This document shows, in pieces, positions 45,391 to 58,044 of a stretch of 64,000 nt of DNA. Position numbers and translations under genes: made by a program. Position 1 is the first letter of the stretch; each line of letters opens with the position of its first letter. The notes under the pieces were generated by a model. It worked only from the letters and a program-made list of their open reading frames with translations. It did not search any database and was not told the DNA's origin. This DNA is from Balaenoptera acutorostrata (Eukaryota; Chordata; Mammalia; Artiodactyla; Balaenopteridae). The stretch lies in NCBI RefSeq assembly GCF_949987535.1, contig NC_080075.1, positions 42,751,036 through 42,815,035 of the forward strand, read 5' to 3'.

Positions 45391-46640
45391 TCCATCTATT
45401 GATATATCAGTATTAGGCTAAACATAAGTTTATATTGATATCTGCAACTCTAATTCATTGCCACATGGATCATTCTTTTGCTTATCTGTTAAATACCCAC
45501 TCCAACAGTGAGAAACCTGACTCCTACCATTTGCCATCCCTTTACTTAATTGTTCAATTCCAGTATACATTACAGTTGTATCAGAATTGTTAACCTGTAT
45601 TCCTGTGGAATGAAACACTGTCGACTATAGCACAGTGCTTATATACAGTTCCTTTTTACCTTTAGTCTTAAAAACTCCACTCATTTCCAGAGTTACTTGG
45701 GTCAACACCCTTTCTTTCCACCTCCTTCAGTGACATTGTTTCATGAATTTGTGATATAGTTAGTTTCTTTTGTCTATATTCCATTGTCTGTATTCCATCT
45801 TTGTGATCACCTGACATCCTATATGATTTTGAAAATCTTAGATACATTGAAGTTCACACTTTGTGCTGTAAAAGTCTATACATTTTGACAAATGTCATGT
45901 ATCCACTGTTACAATATTACACAGTAAGATTCACAGCCCTAGAAAACGCCCTGTGCTTCCCCTATTTAGCCTGCTCCTCTTCCCCTGAACTCTTCACAAC
46001 CACTGATCATTTTACTGTCTCTATAGATTTGCCTTTTCCAGAATGTCATATATTTGGAATCATACAGTATATAGCCTTTTCAGACTGGCTTCTTACACTT
46101 AGCAATATGCATCCAAGGTTCATTCATGTCTTTGTGTGGTTTGATGCTCATTTCTTTTTATTGCTAAATAATATTCCATTGTATGGGCATACCACAATTT
46201 ATTCATTCACCTATTGAGGACATCTTGGTTGTTTCCAGTTTGGGGGGATTGTGACTAAAGCTGTTATAAACATTTGAGTACAGGTGTTGGTGTGGGCTTA
46301 AGTTTTCAAATCAGTTTGGAAAATATCTAGGAGCCTCATTGCTGGATTGTATGGTAAGACTATGTTTAGCTTTGTAAGAAACTGCCAAACTGTCTTCGGA
46401 AGTGGCTGTAACTTTTTGCATTCCCGTTAATAATGAATGACAGTTCCTGTTGCTCTGTATCTTTGCTACCATTGGTATTATCAGTTTTTTTTTTATTTTA
46501 ATCATTCTAATTGTTTAGTGGTATCTCGTTGTTTTAAGTGTAATTCCCTATTGACATATAATGTTGAGCATCTTTTCATATGCTTATTTGCCATCTGCAT
46601 TTCTTCTTTGGTGAGGTGTCCAGATCTTTGGCTCATTTTT

Positions 46641-46970
46641 TTAAATTTAATTTTGGCTGTATTGGGTCTTCGTTGCTGCGCGTGGGCTTTTCTCTAGTTG
46701 CGGAGAGTGGGGGCTACTCTTTGTTGCGGTGCATGGTCTTATTGTGGTGGCTTCTCTTGTGGAGCATGGGCTTTAGGCACGTGGGCTTCAGTACTTGTGG
46801 CACATGGGCTCAATAGTTGTGGCCCGCGGGCTCTAGAGCACAGGCTCAGTAGTTGTGGCGTGCGGGCTTAGTTGCTCTGCAGCATGTGGGATCTTCCTGG
46901 ATCAGGGCTCGAACCCGTGTCCCCTGCATTGGCAGGTGGATTCTTAACCACTGTGCCGCCAGGGAAGTCC
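46641..46970 (-). mobile_element. CHR-1-like SINE, antisense
   Basis: Reverse complement of the long CHR form: tail side 'ttggctgtattgggtcttcg', body 'gcgggctctagagcacaggc', B box as 'gggctcgaacccgtg', head end 'gccgccagggaagtcc'. A perfect 12-bp TSD 'tggctcattttt' at 46629-46640 and 46971-46982 sets its limits. Confidence 0.95.
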
Positions 46971-47883
46971 TGGCTCATTTTTAAATTGTATTTTTTCTTA
47001 CTGTTGTGTTTTAAGAGTTTTTGTACATTTTCGATAGCAGTCCTTTATCAGATATGTATTTTGCAGATATTTTCTCCCAGTCTATGGCTTGTGTATTGAT
47101 TCCCTTAATGATGTCTTTCACAAAGCAGAAATTTTAAATTTTAATAAAGTCCAACTTTTCTTTCATAGACTGTGCTTTTGGTGTTCTATGTAAAAACTCA
47201 TTACCAAACCTGAGAGCACCTAGATTTTCTCCTATGTTTTCTTCTGGAAGTGTTATAGATTTCAGTTTTATATTTAGGTCTGTGATCCATTTTGAGTTAA
47301 TTTTTGTGAAAGGTATTAATTCTATGTCTGGATTTATTTATTTTTTTATATATGAATGTCCAACTATTCCAGTGCCATTAGTTGAAATACTTTCTCCATT
47401 GAATTACCTTTGTTCCTTTCTCAAAGGTCAGTCAGCTAGATTTGTTTGATTCAATTCTGGGTTTTCTATTGTGTTCTGTTGGTCTGTGTATCTAGCCTTT
47501 TGCCAGAACCATACTATCTTGATTACTGTAGGTTTATAGTGAATCCTCTACTTTGTTGTTATTCTTCAGTATTGTGTTGGTTCTTCCAGGTCTTTTGCCT
47601 TCCCATATGAACTTTAGATTCATTGTGTCAATAATATCTACAAAATAGCTTGCTGTGATTTTGTTTAGGATTGTCTTGGGAATAATTGAACCATGAGCAC
47701 AGAATACCTGTCCTTAATTTAGATCTTCTTTGATTTCTTTTATCAAAATTCTACATATAAAGTTTAAAATTATTTTGTTAGATTTTTGCTTAAGTATTTC
47801 ATATTTTTGATGCTGTTGTAATTTTTTTTTAAGTTTTAGATCCCAACTGCTTATTGCTGTTATGTAGAAAAGCAATTGAGTTT

Positions 47884-48248
47884 GGTTTTTTTTTAAAATA
47901 AATTTATTTATTTTATTTATTTATTTTTGGCTGTGTTGGGTCTTCGTTGCTGCACGTGGGCTTTCTCAAGTTGCGGCGAGTGGGGGCTACTCTTCATCGT
48001 GGTGCACAGGCTTCTCACTGCAGTGGCTTCTCTTGTTGCAGAGCATGGGCTCTAGGCATGCAGGCTTCAGTAGATGTGGCGTGCAGGCTCAGTAGTTGTG
48101 GCTCATGCGCTCTAGAGCACAAGCTCAGTAGTTGTGGTGCATGGGCTTAGTTGCTCCGCGGTATGTGGGATCTTGCTGGACCAGGGCTCAAACCCGTGTC
48201 CCCTGCACTGGTAGGTGGATTGTTACCACTGTGTCACCAGGGAAGCCC
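47884..48248 (-). mobile_element. CHR-1-like SINE, antisense, older copy
   Basis: Same order as the copy at 46641 but more diverged: 'ttggctgtgttgggtcttcg', 'gctctagagcacaagctcag', head 'gtgtcaccagggaagccc'. A 13-bp TSD with one mismatch 'agcaattga(g/a)ttt' is at 47871-47883 and 48249-48261. Tail is AATAAA/TTTAT-rich. Confidence 0.94.
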
Positions 48249-51200
48249 AGCAATTGAATTTTTAATGTTTAACTTGTTACTTGTATAGCAGTCTTGCTAT
48301 AATCATGTATTAGTTATAGGAGGTTTTTTTGTCATTTCCTTAAGATTTTCTACACTGGCAACAAGTCATCTGTGAACAAAGATAATTTAATTTCTTCCTT
48401 TTAAATCTGTATACCTTTTATTTCCTTTCCTTGTCTTATTGCACTAGCTAGACTTCCAGTACGATGTTGAATAGGGTGGTGAGAGTGGACATCCTTGCTT
48501 GTTTGTAATCTTAGTAGGAAAGCATCTAGTTTCTCACCATTAAGTATGATGTTAGCTGTAGGTTATTTTGTAGGTGTTCTTTACTAAGTTAAGGATGTTC
48601 CCTTTTATTCCTAGTTTGCTAAGTGCTTTTGTCATGAATGAGTGTTGGATTTTGTCAAATGCTTTTTCTGCATTTATTGATAAGACTGTATGAGTTTTCC
48701 TCTTTAACCTTCTTAAATGTTGAACCAGCCTTGCTTACCCAGAGTAAATCCCACTTGATTATGGTTTTAAAAAATTAAATTGAAATTAAATTAAACATTA
48801 TTTTTATACATCGTTGAATTTGATTTTCTAATATTTTTGGAGGGAATTTTTGCATCTAGGTTCATGAGAGATATTGACTTATAGTTTTCCTTTCCTGTAA
48901 TGTCTTTATCAGGTTTTGATATTAGGATAATGCTGGCTTCATAGAATGAATTAGGAAGTCTTCCCTCTGCCTCTTGTTTTCTGAAAAGATTGTGGAAAAT
49001 TGGTATAATTTCTTCTTTAAATGTTTGGTAGAATTCGTCAGTGAAACCATCAGGGCATTCTGCTTTCTTTTTTGGAAGATTTATTAACCATTTCTTTAGA
49101 AAATATTGGACTATCCAGATTATCTATTTCTCCTTGTGTGGGTTTTATTAGTTTGTGTCTTTCAAGGAATTGTTCTATTATTATCTAAGTTATTGAATTT
49201 GTTGGCATAGTTGTTCATAGTATTCCTTTATTAACCTTTTAATGCCCATGGAATTAGTAGTGATAACCCCTCTTTCATTTCTGTTATTGGTAATTTGTGT
49301 CTTCTCCCCTTTTTTCTTAGTTAAGTTGGCTAGATGGTTATTAATTTTATTAGCCTTTTCAAAGAAACAGCTTTTGGTTTCATTGATTTTTCTCTATTGT
49401 TTAACTGTTTTCAAGTTCATTGATTTCTGCTCTAATTTTTTAAAATTTCTTTTTTTCTGCTTGCTTTAGGCTTAAATTGCTCTTCATTCTCTAGCTTCCT
49501 AAGGTGGAAGCTTAGAGTACTGATTTTAGATATTTCTTCTTTTCTAATATGTGCATTCTGTGCTGTAAATTTGCCTCTAAGTACTGCTTTTGCTGCAACC
49601 CACAGATTTTAATGTTATATTTTCATTTAGATCAAAATATGTTTTAATTTATTTTGAGACTTCTTTGACTCATGTGTTCTAGAAGTGAATTGTTTAAACT
49701 CAGTATTTGTGGATTTTCTGGCTACCTTTTTTCTTTGATTTCTAGTTTAATTCTATTGTAGTCTGAGAACATATTTTATATGATTTCTATCCCTTTAAAT
49801 TTGTGAAGGTATGTTTTATGGACCAGAAAGTGGTCTCTCTTGGTGAATGTTCCATGTGAGCTGGAGAAGATTATGTATTCTGATGTTTTGTGGTCAAATA
49901 TTCTGTAAATGTCAATTAGATCAAGTTGATTATAGTGCTGTTAGGTCCACTATATCCTTACTTATTGTATGATTGCTTGATCTATCAAGTGAAAAATGGT
50001 GTTGAAGTCTCCAACTATAATAGTGGATTTGTCTGTTTTTTCTTATGATTCTATCAATTTTTGCCTCAAGCATTTCGACACTGTTGTTAGGTACATAGAT
50101 ATTGATATTAAGGATTGTAATGTCTTCTTGGAGAATTAACTCTGTTATCACTGTGTAATATCCTCTTAAGCCCTGATAATTTACTTTATTCTGAGGTCTG
50201 CTTTGTCTGAAATTATTACAGTTACTGCAGCTTTGTTCTATATTAGTGATATCATGGTAGATATATTGTTATTCCTTTACTTTTAACCTACTTGAGCTTT
50301 TATATTAAAAGTGGGTTTTGTTATAGACAACCCAGAGTTTTGTGGTTTTTTTAAAAAATCTCCTCTGACAATCTTGTTTTTCAATTGGTATATTTAGATC
50401 AATATTCACATTTAAAATACTTATTGATACAGGTGGAATTGACTTCTGTTTGTTCCACCTGTTTATTACTTGTTTTTCCCCCTCCCCTTTTTCAGTCTTT
50501 GCTGGTTTTGATTGCACATTTTATATGACTCATTTTATTTCCTCTCTCAGCATATCAATTATACCTCTAAAAATGTTTTTTTCCCAGAGTTTGTAATACA
50601 CATTTACAATTAATATAAGTTTATGTCAAATATCATTATACCACTTCATTTATAGTGTAGATACTACATAACAGAGTATCCCCAATTCTTCCTTCCCATC
50701 CATTATGACATTCCTGTCATTTATTTCATTTATCCATATGCTACAATCACCCAATATATTGTTATTATTATTAGTTCAAACAAACGGTATATTTTAGATC
50801 AATTAAGAATAAGAAAAATAAAAAGCTCTTACTTTTTTAAAAATTCCTACTCCTGTACTCTTCCTTTTATTATATAGATCTGAGTTTCTGACCTATATGA
50901 TTTTTCTTCTCCCTGAAGAATTTCTTTTAACATTTCTTACAGGGCAGGTTTGGCAATGAATTCTCTCAGTTGTTTGTCTGAGTATTTATTTCTCCTTCAC
51001 TTTTGAAAGGAAATTTTGTTGGACGTATAATTCAAGTTTGGTGTTTTTCTTTCAACATTTTAAATATTTTCCTCCATTCTCTTCTTGCTTACATGGCTTC
51101 TGATGAGAAGTCTGCTGTAACTCTTTTAACTCTTGTACTGTTCCTCTGTAGGTAAGGTTTTTTGTTTTGTTTTGTTAAGATTTTTTCCCATTGTCTTTGG

Positions 51201-51335
51201 TTTTCTTCAGTTTGAATATGATACATCTAGAAATAGAGGGTTTTTTTTTTTTTTGAATTTATCCTGTTTGGTGTTTGCTGAGGTTTCTGATCTGTTGTTT
51301 AGTCTTTAATTTTGTTAATCTCTTGATCGTTATTA

Positions 51336-52172
51336 TAGTAGTTCCCCTTTATCAGCAGTTTCGCTTTCTGTGGTTTCAGTTACCTGTGGTCAACTGCAGT
51401 CCACAGATATTAAAAGGAAGATTCCAAAAATAAACAATTCATACGTTTTAAATTACACACTGTTCTGAGTGTGATGAAATCTTGTGCTGCCCTGTTCCAT
51501 CCTACCTGGGATGTGAATCATCTTTTGGCCAGCGTGTCCTACCGGTTAGTCCCTTAGTAGTTTTCTTGGTTATCAGATTGACTGTCATGGTGTCACTGTG
51601 CTTGTTTTTAAGTAACCCTTATTTTACTTAATAATGGCCCTAAAGGGCAAGAGTAGTGATGTTGGCAATTTGGATATGCTAAAGAAAAGCCATAAAGTAC
51701 TTCCTTTAAGTGGAAAGGTGAAAGTTCTTGGCTTAATAAGGAAAGGAAAAGAATCGTATGCTGAAGTTGCTAAGACTTATGGTAAGAATGAGTCTTCTAT
51801 CTGTGAAATTGTGAAGAAGGAAAAAGAAATTTGTGCTCGTTTTACCATTGCACCTAAAATGGCAGAAGTTAAGACCACAGTGTGTAGTGCTTAGTTAAGA
51901 TGGAAAAGGCATTAAGTTTGTACGGCAAGGTATTTTGAGAGTGAGAGAGAGAGATACCCCATTCACATAACTTTTATTACAGTATATTGTATAATTGTTC
52001 CATTTTACTAGTTATTGTTGTTAATCTCTTACCTAATTTATAAATTAAACTTTATTATAGGTATGTATATATAGGAAAAACATGATAGACACATATAGGG
52101 TTTGGTACTGCCCACGGTTTTAGGCATCCACTGAGGGTCTTAGAACATATTCTATGAGCTAATGTACTTCAG
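51336..52172 (+). mobile_element. Tigger-family (pogo-type) DNA transposon, internally deleted
   Basis: The left end 'tagtagttcccctttatcag' follows a TA target. The right part reads 'tttaggcatccactgagggt' and ends near 52172 in an eroded inverted repeat. A 5' UTR-like segment leads to an 86-codon transposase start, then the sequence jumps to the 3' end, so most of the transposase gene is deleted. It lies inside the antisense old L1. The subfamily is not assigned. Confidence 0.85.
51634..51894 (+). pseudogene. Tigger transposase N-terminal fragment (CENP-B-type DNA-binding region)
   Basis: An 86-residue frame starts with Met in the usual place for Tigger transposases. Residues about 20-70 (KVLPLSGKVKVLGLIRKGKE onward, with 'SYAEVAKTYGKNESSI') form the first helix-turn-helix of the CENP-B/pogo DNA-binding domain. 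The second DNA-binding subdomain and the DDE catalytic domain are absent. The frame stops at a TAG at 51892-51894. It is a decayed remnant of an internally deleted element and has no sign of being a host gene, although the frame has stayed open for its length. Confidence 0.8.
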
Positions 52173-53597
52173 ATATTTCTTCTGTTCTATTTTCTCTTTC
52201 TTCTCCTTGTGATATTCCAATTATGCTTATGTTACACTTTTTGAAATTGTCCTACAGTTCTGGATATTCTGTTTTTAACATTCTTTATTCTCTTTGTATT
52301 TCACTCTGGGAAGTTTCTGTTGACACCCCTTTAAACTCACTGATTCTTTCCTCAGCCATATCCAGTCTAATGATGAGCCCATCAAAGGCAGTCTTCATTT
52401 CTGTTCAGTATTTTTTATTTGCAGCATTTATTTTTTATTCTCTCTTAGAGTTTCCATCTCTTTGCTTACCTTGTCCATCTGTTCTTGCATGTTGTTTACT
52501 TTTTCCATTGGCGCCCTTAAAATATTAATCATAGTTATTTTAAATTCTGTCTGATAATTCCACAATCTGTTTCATATCTGAGTCTTGTTCTGATTCTTGC
52601 TTTATCTCTTCATACTATTTTTTCCCATTGCTTTTTTTTTTTTTAGACTATCTTGTAATTTTTTGTTGAAATTTGGATGTGATGTATTGGGTAATAAGAA
52701 CTTGGGTAAGAGGCCTTTAGTGTGAGATTTTAAGTTAACTTAGCCTGGAGTTGGGTTGTGCTTTAGCTTTAGGTACCAGGAGTCTTAAATTTCTCTGGTG
52801 TATTTGTGTTTGTCTCCCCTATTTTGGGGGAGGGGGCTTTTCTTGGAATTCCTACTTAAGTAGAGTCTGCACCTTGAAGCTCCTTCAACAGAAATCCACT
52901 GTTATACTGGAGTCTTCCTGATATGGTGGCAAGATGTGGGGGGGTGTTCTATAATTTTATGATAAAATCTTAGTCTTTTAGTGGACCTGTGTCTCTGGGC
53001 CTCTACAGGTGTACTTAGTTTCTTCTTCCCTTAGGTGAGACAGGAAGGCTAGAGGGTGCTGGTGTGGGGTAACTGACCTTTTTCATATACGGGATAAAGC
53101 TCTATGTGGGATAGGGCAAAGTCTTTCCTAGAGCATAGGCCTTTGTATGGAGAATGCTCTTGACCTGTTTCCCCTCTTTCTCCCATAGCTTTTATGAGAT
53201 CTCTTTCTTGGCTTTTCACTGTGAGAACCTGCTGGGGTTCCTAGAAGTGAAACCCACAAAACCATGGGGGTCTAAGACTGTGGTCCACAGGAGTTTCTCA
53301 CTCTCCTGCTAGTTCACATTCAGCCTCCAGCAGTTTGTCAGAATTACTCTTTAAGTGTTTCTTCTAGTTGTGGCTCTAGTGATTTCTGCTCCAGGTAAGC
53401 TGTGACTCTCTGTGTTCATCTGTGAAGGTTTGGCTTTAGAGAGTTTCAGATACACAAAAAATACAATTGCAAAGTAATTTTGTGGTCATAAATTTCAATA
53501 AAACATTTAATGGCTGTAAATATATATATTTTTTGATAAGCCAAGGTGATAATGCAGTAAATCAAAATTGAAATCCCTTGTTAAAAACTCACTGAGA

Positions 53598-53902
53598 GGG
53601 CTTCCCTGGTGGCACAGTGGTTGAGAATCTGCCTGCCAATGCAGGGGACACGGGTTCGAGCCCTGGTCTGGGAAGATCCCACATGCCGCGGAGCGACTGG
53701 GCCCGTGAGCCACAACTACTGAACCTGCGCGTCTGGAGCCTGTGCTCCGCAACAAGAGAGGCCGTGATACTGAGAGGCCCGCGCACCGCAATGAAGAGTG
53801 GCCCCTGCTTGCCACAACTAGAGAAAGCCCTCGCACAGAAATGAAGACCCAACGTAGCAATCAATCAATCAATCAATAAAATAAATAAATCTTTAAAAAA
53901 TA
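53598..53902 (+). mobile_element. CHR-2-like cetacean SINE with AATC-repeat tail
   Basis: Starts 'gggcttccctggtggcacag', B box 'ggttcgagccc' near 53653. The tail contains (AATC)n then AAAT units (about 53858-53890). The perfect 15-bp TSD 'aaaaactcactgaga' is at 53583-53597 and 53903-53917. A minus-strand 117-codon frame across it is an artefact of the repeat. Confidence 0.97.
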
Positions 53903-53917
53903 AAAAACTCACTGAGA

Positions 53918-56105
53918 AAATTCTAAACTTTCATAAGACTAATAAATTTCTAGCCACCATTCATCAACGAAAGAACCCAATGCCATTGGAGTAGCCAGCC
54001 ACTCAGACAACTGTGTTACTACCAATGGTGGTATGCTTAATGAAAAATTGTGTCCCCTAAAAAGTAATCAGTTGATTGTGTCCAATGAGTATTATGAAAA
54101 CTTAATACAGTAGGAGAATTGCCTGTGCTCTACAAAATGTAATAACTCTCTGTAATCCTTTGTCAAATGAGGCAGGGCACACCTAAATAAATAGTAAAAT
54201 AAATTAGAATGTGTTTGGATCATATATTCTTAAATGCGTAAAGGACTGGCATGTTAATTTATTATATTAAGGTTGTAACTTTTTACTGGTATCCTATTAG
54301 CTAGAAAAAGTCAATGCCATTTCCAAGCAGGCTTCACGTGGTTTTAGTGAGAACAGCTCTCAGCCCCCAGTTACTGTCTCTCACGAATCCCCATCATACA
54401 GTCATGGAGCTAGAAGGAAACCCATGGACTATAAAGGGACACATTAGCATGTAAAGTCTGGCGCCTGCCCATCTGCAGATGAAAGATCACAGAAAGATAT
54501 TTGCAATAAGGAACAGCAAGTTGTGACCACTCTCTAGATCTGTACCCATCAGACAGAGGTTGACACCTGTGACAGGTACATTCTGATTTCCACATGCTTT
54601 GTGCAGAATCAGACGTGCTTGCAGCAGCATGGCAGCCAAATGTCAAGTGCTGCACCTCTCAGCGTGGAGACACTCAGAAACCCTGGCTGGAAAAGGAACT
54701 TGGATTCACCTCTTGAAGTGCACACCATGCGGGAGAGCTGGGCCAGGAGAGGGTTCTGTTAAGCCTTGTCCAACAACAGGTACAGGAGTCGTGCATGCTG
54801 ACATGCCTCTTCCCAGTGCTCCACATTCTGGCACCTCCCTGCCCTGGTCCCACATGGCAGAGGGACAGCGAGGGTGTCTCCTTGTCGCCTTGCTGTTCCA
54901 GGTGGGGTTTAGTGAGGGAAGAGAGTGCATAATTTTGGAGCAGGAAATAAAGGTTGTGTGCAGACTTAAACTGGGCCCGCAAACTCAGGCTGGAAATCAT
55001 CTGACAAATTAGATTATTCCTTGGGATTTAGGAGCCTCCTACAAGGAGCGTATGTTGAGAGAAAAATCAGATTTCTAGAACCCTTTAAACCAGAAGCTAG
55101 GTCTTGGTGGGTACTATTTTAGGTGGAAACTTCAGATAGACCCTTAAGAAGTGGCTTTCCCAGGACCAGAGCTACTCCTGAAGGGAAGGAAGGAGCTTTC
55201 ACCCCCTTAGATGTGACTCTTGGCCTTTGGGAATACTCTCAGAATCACCTTGGGCCTGGAAATGGTGGGGCTGACATCTGACTTCCAGAAGGCTGATGTT
55301 TTTCTCCCAGGGTGGGGTTGCAGGGATCCATGCCCAATCTCTGGTGACCTTCCTTGCGACCCAGAACAGGTATGAGATGTCCCTGGGAAGAGAGTGTGGT
55401 CTCAGGCTTCTGCAACTGAGTTGCTGGCTGCTGTCATAGCAGGGAGCCAAGCAGGACACTTAGGAGACAACATGGCCCGAATCCCTACAGAACTGCTTTT
55501 ACTGAAATGTTCTGTAGGATAAGAGCTAACCTAACAGACAGCTCTATGCAGTATGTCCTTAGTCTGTTACTATAGGAATGTTGGAGATAGTGGTGTTATT
55601 TCATCTGGTGTTTTTCTTTTTTAATTTTGTGGACACAAGGAATCTGATAAGTTATTTTTTTCCTCCTGCCCTCCCTTCTTTCCTTTCTTCCCTCCTTCCT
55701 CCCTTTTTTTTTTTGCTAGAAAGTTCAGAACCTCAGATCTGTGGCCTACCATGCATAAAAGCGTATGTCATTAGGGTATGCATATTTCCTGGCTTCATAT
55801 TTACCCCTTTTGTCATCTTGGAGAGCCAACTTCTGTCCTTTTTAGAGGAAGGTCGGTATAAACACCCAAACTGGTAAATGAGCTTTCCCTCCCAGACGTT
55901 GAGCCGGGACGTAGGCTTTTAGTAGTTGGCTCTGGGAACTCCGTTAGCGCAGAGTATAAACTTTGGTGGACTCAAAGTATTGATAAAAGGCCCAAGGGCC
56001 TGATTAATGATAACGTGAGAGGTTAGGCCTGGTGAGAATCTGACTCACTGACTTGGAAATATTCATTTTTCTACGTGGTTGAGAGAACTTGGACTTTGAT
56101 GTCAG
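53918..56105. other. Unique sequence without recognised gene
   Basis: The text at 53950-54350 is AT-rich and motif-like. Two overlapping frames on opposite strands (137 and 108 codons, 54599-55012) have no recognisable domain. T- and C-rich tracts lie at 55660-55715. No repeat recognised. Confidence 0.4.
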
Positions 56106-56120
56106 AAAGACATCTGTTGG

Positions 56121-56478
56121 GGGCTTCCCTGGTGGTGCAGTGGTTAAGAATCTGCTTGCTAATGCAGGGGACATGGGTTCGAGCCCTGGTCTGGGAAGAT
56201 CCCACATGCCGCGGAGCAACTAAGCCCGTGCGCCACAACTACTGAGCCTGCGCTCTAGAGCCTGCGAGCCGCAACTCCTGAGCCCACGTGCCACAACTGT
56301 TGAAGCCTGTGCGCCTAGATCCCGTGCTCCTCAGCAAGAGAAGCCACCGCAATGAGAAGCCTGTGCACCGCAATGAAAACTAGCCCCCGCTCACTGCAAC
56401 TAGAGAAAGCCCGCGTGCAGCAGCGAAGACCCGATGCAGCCCAAAGGAAGGAAGGAAGAAAGAAAGAAAGAGAGAGAG
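56121..56478 (+). mobile_element. CHR-1-like SINE
   Basis: Long CHR form: head 'gggcttccctggtggtgcag', B box 'gggttcgagccc', body with 'aagcccgtgcgccacaacta' and the repeated 'ccacaact' units, ending in a GGAA/GAAA tail (56447-56478). The 15-bp TSD 'aaagac(a/g)t(c/g)tgttgg' is at 56106-56120 and 56479-56493. Confidence 0.96.
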
Positions 56479-56493
56479 AAAGACGTGTGTTGG

Positions 56494-56620
56494 ATTTCTG
56501 GGACTGCCACTTATGTGAACCTCAGCATGCCCCAGAACCGCATGGAGGCCTTGGTGTCCTCACCAATAAAATGGGAATAGGAACCTGGATATGGTTGTTA
56601 CGAGTTTAATTGAAGAGTCT
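56494..56620 (+). repeat. MIR remnant
   Basis: 'ggtgtcctcaccaataaaat' with 'gggaataggaacctggatat' fits the later part of MIR; the CHR SINE appears to have entered near its head. Confidence 0.5.
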
Positions 56621-57479
56621 CTGTAGCACCCAGCATGTTGTTTCCTCCTCCTATTGTGATAAATGTGTTTGGAACTTACCTGCTTTTTCCAATCTCTGGG
56701 AAGATGTGGACATTAATGCCTTACTTTGAAACAATCCTGGCACCCCAGGGACTTGCCCGGAAATTCAGCTTGTGTTCGAGCCTGTTTAAAGGGCTTTTGC
56801 TTTCATCTTCAGGGGCCAAATGCCAGTGGCTGCTTTTAATGAAACCAAATCCTTCCTAGTTCTGTGTGATTTGGGGATTTGCTTCCTCAGCCTGGGCAGC
56901 AGTCGGATACATTCCGTTTTCTTTATTTTCCAAGTGACCCCAGAGCACTTTGTGATTCTAAAACTGACCTACTGGGAGAAACAAAATAAACTCTTCCATT
57001 CTATCTTCTCTTTCTCCCACCGTGTTTGGGAATGATCTGACTTAATATACCTACCCTCCAGCTTGTTGGCTCCAGAGTGATAACAGCTAACATAAGTACA
57101 TTTATCATTTACATACTCTGGGCAGGCTCTGCAGTGCATCCCTGACAAACCAATACCTTCTCCAGCCATTGGTGGCTCAGGAGCCAAACAAGGAAGAGAG
57201 AAGTAAAATCACCAAAAAAACCAACCAAACAAAAATATTAAATCTTTTAGCCCCCAGGGAGTACATGTCCCTTTTCCATTCCTCATCAATAGATTATAAT
57301 CTCTTCTCTTCAGAAACTGGCTGTCGGGATAGCACAATAAGTCCATAAATTGGTGCTTTCTGGTGGAATGGTTTTGGGGAGAAGATGGTTTATAGTGAGG
57401 AAACAGTGAGGTTTGCATATTGGTTAACTTTTGATGCTTCTTTTTTCTCTGTGCTTTTCTCTTTGGGCCTAAAGCAAGA
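56621..57479. other. Unassigned sequence
   Basis: A short MIR-like piece may lie at 57065-57125 ('gataacagctaacataagta'). No gene recognised. Confidence 0.45.
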
Positions 57480-57680
57480 ATGCCTCGGTGAGAAAAGGGA
57501 TTGGCTGGAAAGCCCTTGAAGCAAATGCTGGCATTGTCCCTGAAAGCACTGGCCAGGAGCCTTTGCCACTGGAATATGCCTCTTCCAGTGCGATTGGCAA
57601 GACCATTCCTATTGTGAGATCAGAATATTTAGCTAGATGTGATTAAATATTCAGTCAATCACACTCCCCTTCTCAGAGTC
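57480..57680. promoter_or_regulatory. Candidate conserved non-coding element
   Basis: Repeat-free, motif-like text including 'gtgattaaatattcagtcaa' near 57639 and 'ctggaatatgcctcttccag' (57570-57589), whose ends 'ctggaa' and 'ttccag' form an inverted repeat. Function inferred only. Confidence 0.3.
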
Positions 57681-58044
57681 CATGTATCACCTTGTGGTTA
57701 GGTTTGGTTTCCCCTGTAGGCCTATCTACATGGGTAGAATGTGCTGGTCCCATGCATTTTAAGTATCCAGTCCTTGGGACAGTTCTGGCTCAGCGTGAAT
57801 TACTAAAAAAACATTCCTTTTAGTACATCAGCCTGGTGAGCTTGGTATCATGCGGGTCCTCCTCTAAGTATAGATTTGTCTTTTGGGTGCTGACAAACCT
57901 GGTCCCTGAGCCTTTATGTCTGGGTCTTGTACGTTCACCAAGGAATGAAAGCCCTCTGGAAAACTATTGGGAAACAGCCTTCTGTCCTTTCTCCAGGCAG
58001 ACTACATCCTCCTTTTATCATTCCTCTTCCTGTTACCCTTTAAA
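57681..58044. other. Unassigned sequence
   Basis: No gene or repeat recognised. The 92-codon frame at 57836-58114 has no known product. Confidence 0.45.

Larger units (their letters stand above)
44190..53460 (-). mobile_element. Long ancient L1 (L1MA/L1MB-like), antisense, broken by three insertions
   Basis: Read on the + strand the order is 3' UTR (about 44200-46100; 'ttttagaacagttttagatt', 'gatactccaggctcatcttg'), ORF2 C-terminus (46130-46630; 'taatattccattgtatgggc'), ORF2 body (46980-50500; 'ttttctcccagtctatggct', 'ctccaactataatagtggat'), then ORF2 start, ORF1 and 5' region (50500-53460, progressively less certain). All frames are broken. CHR SINEs at 46641 and 47884 and a Tigger element at 51336 split it. 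After removing them the host is close to 7.7 kb; the right edge is approximate. Confidence 0.8.

Noticed and set aside
54599..55012. 137-codon frame with a 108-codon frame on the other strand
   Set aside because: Two-strand openness suggests few stops by chance; no domain, no convincing splice context.
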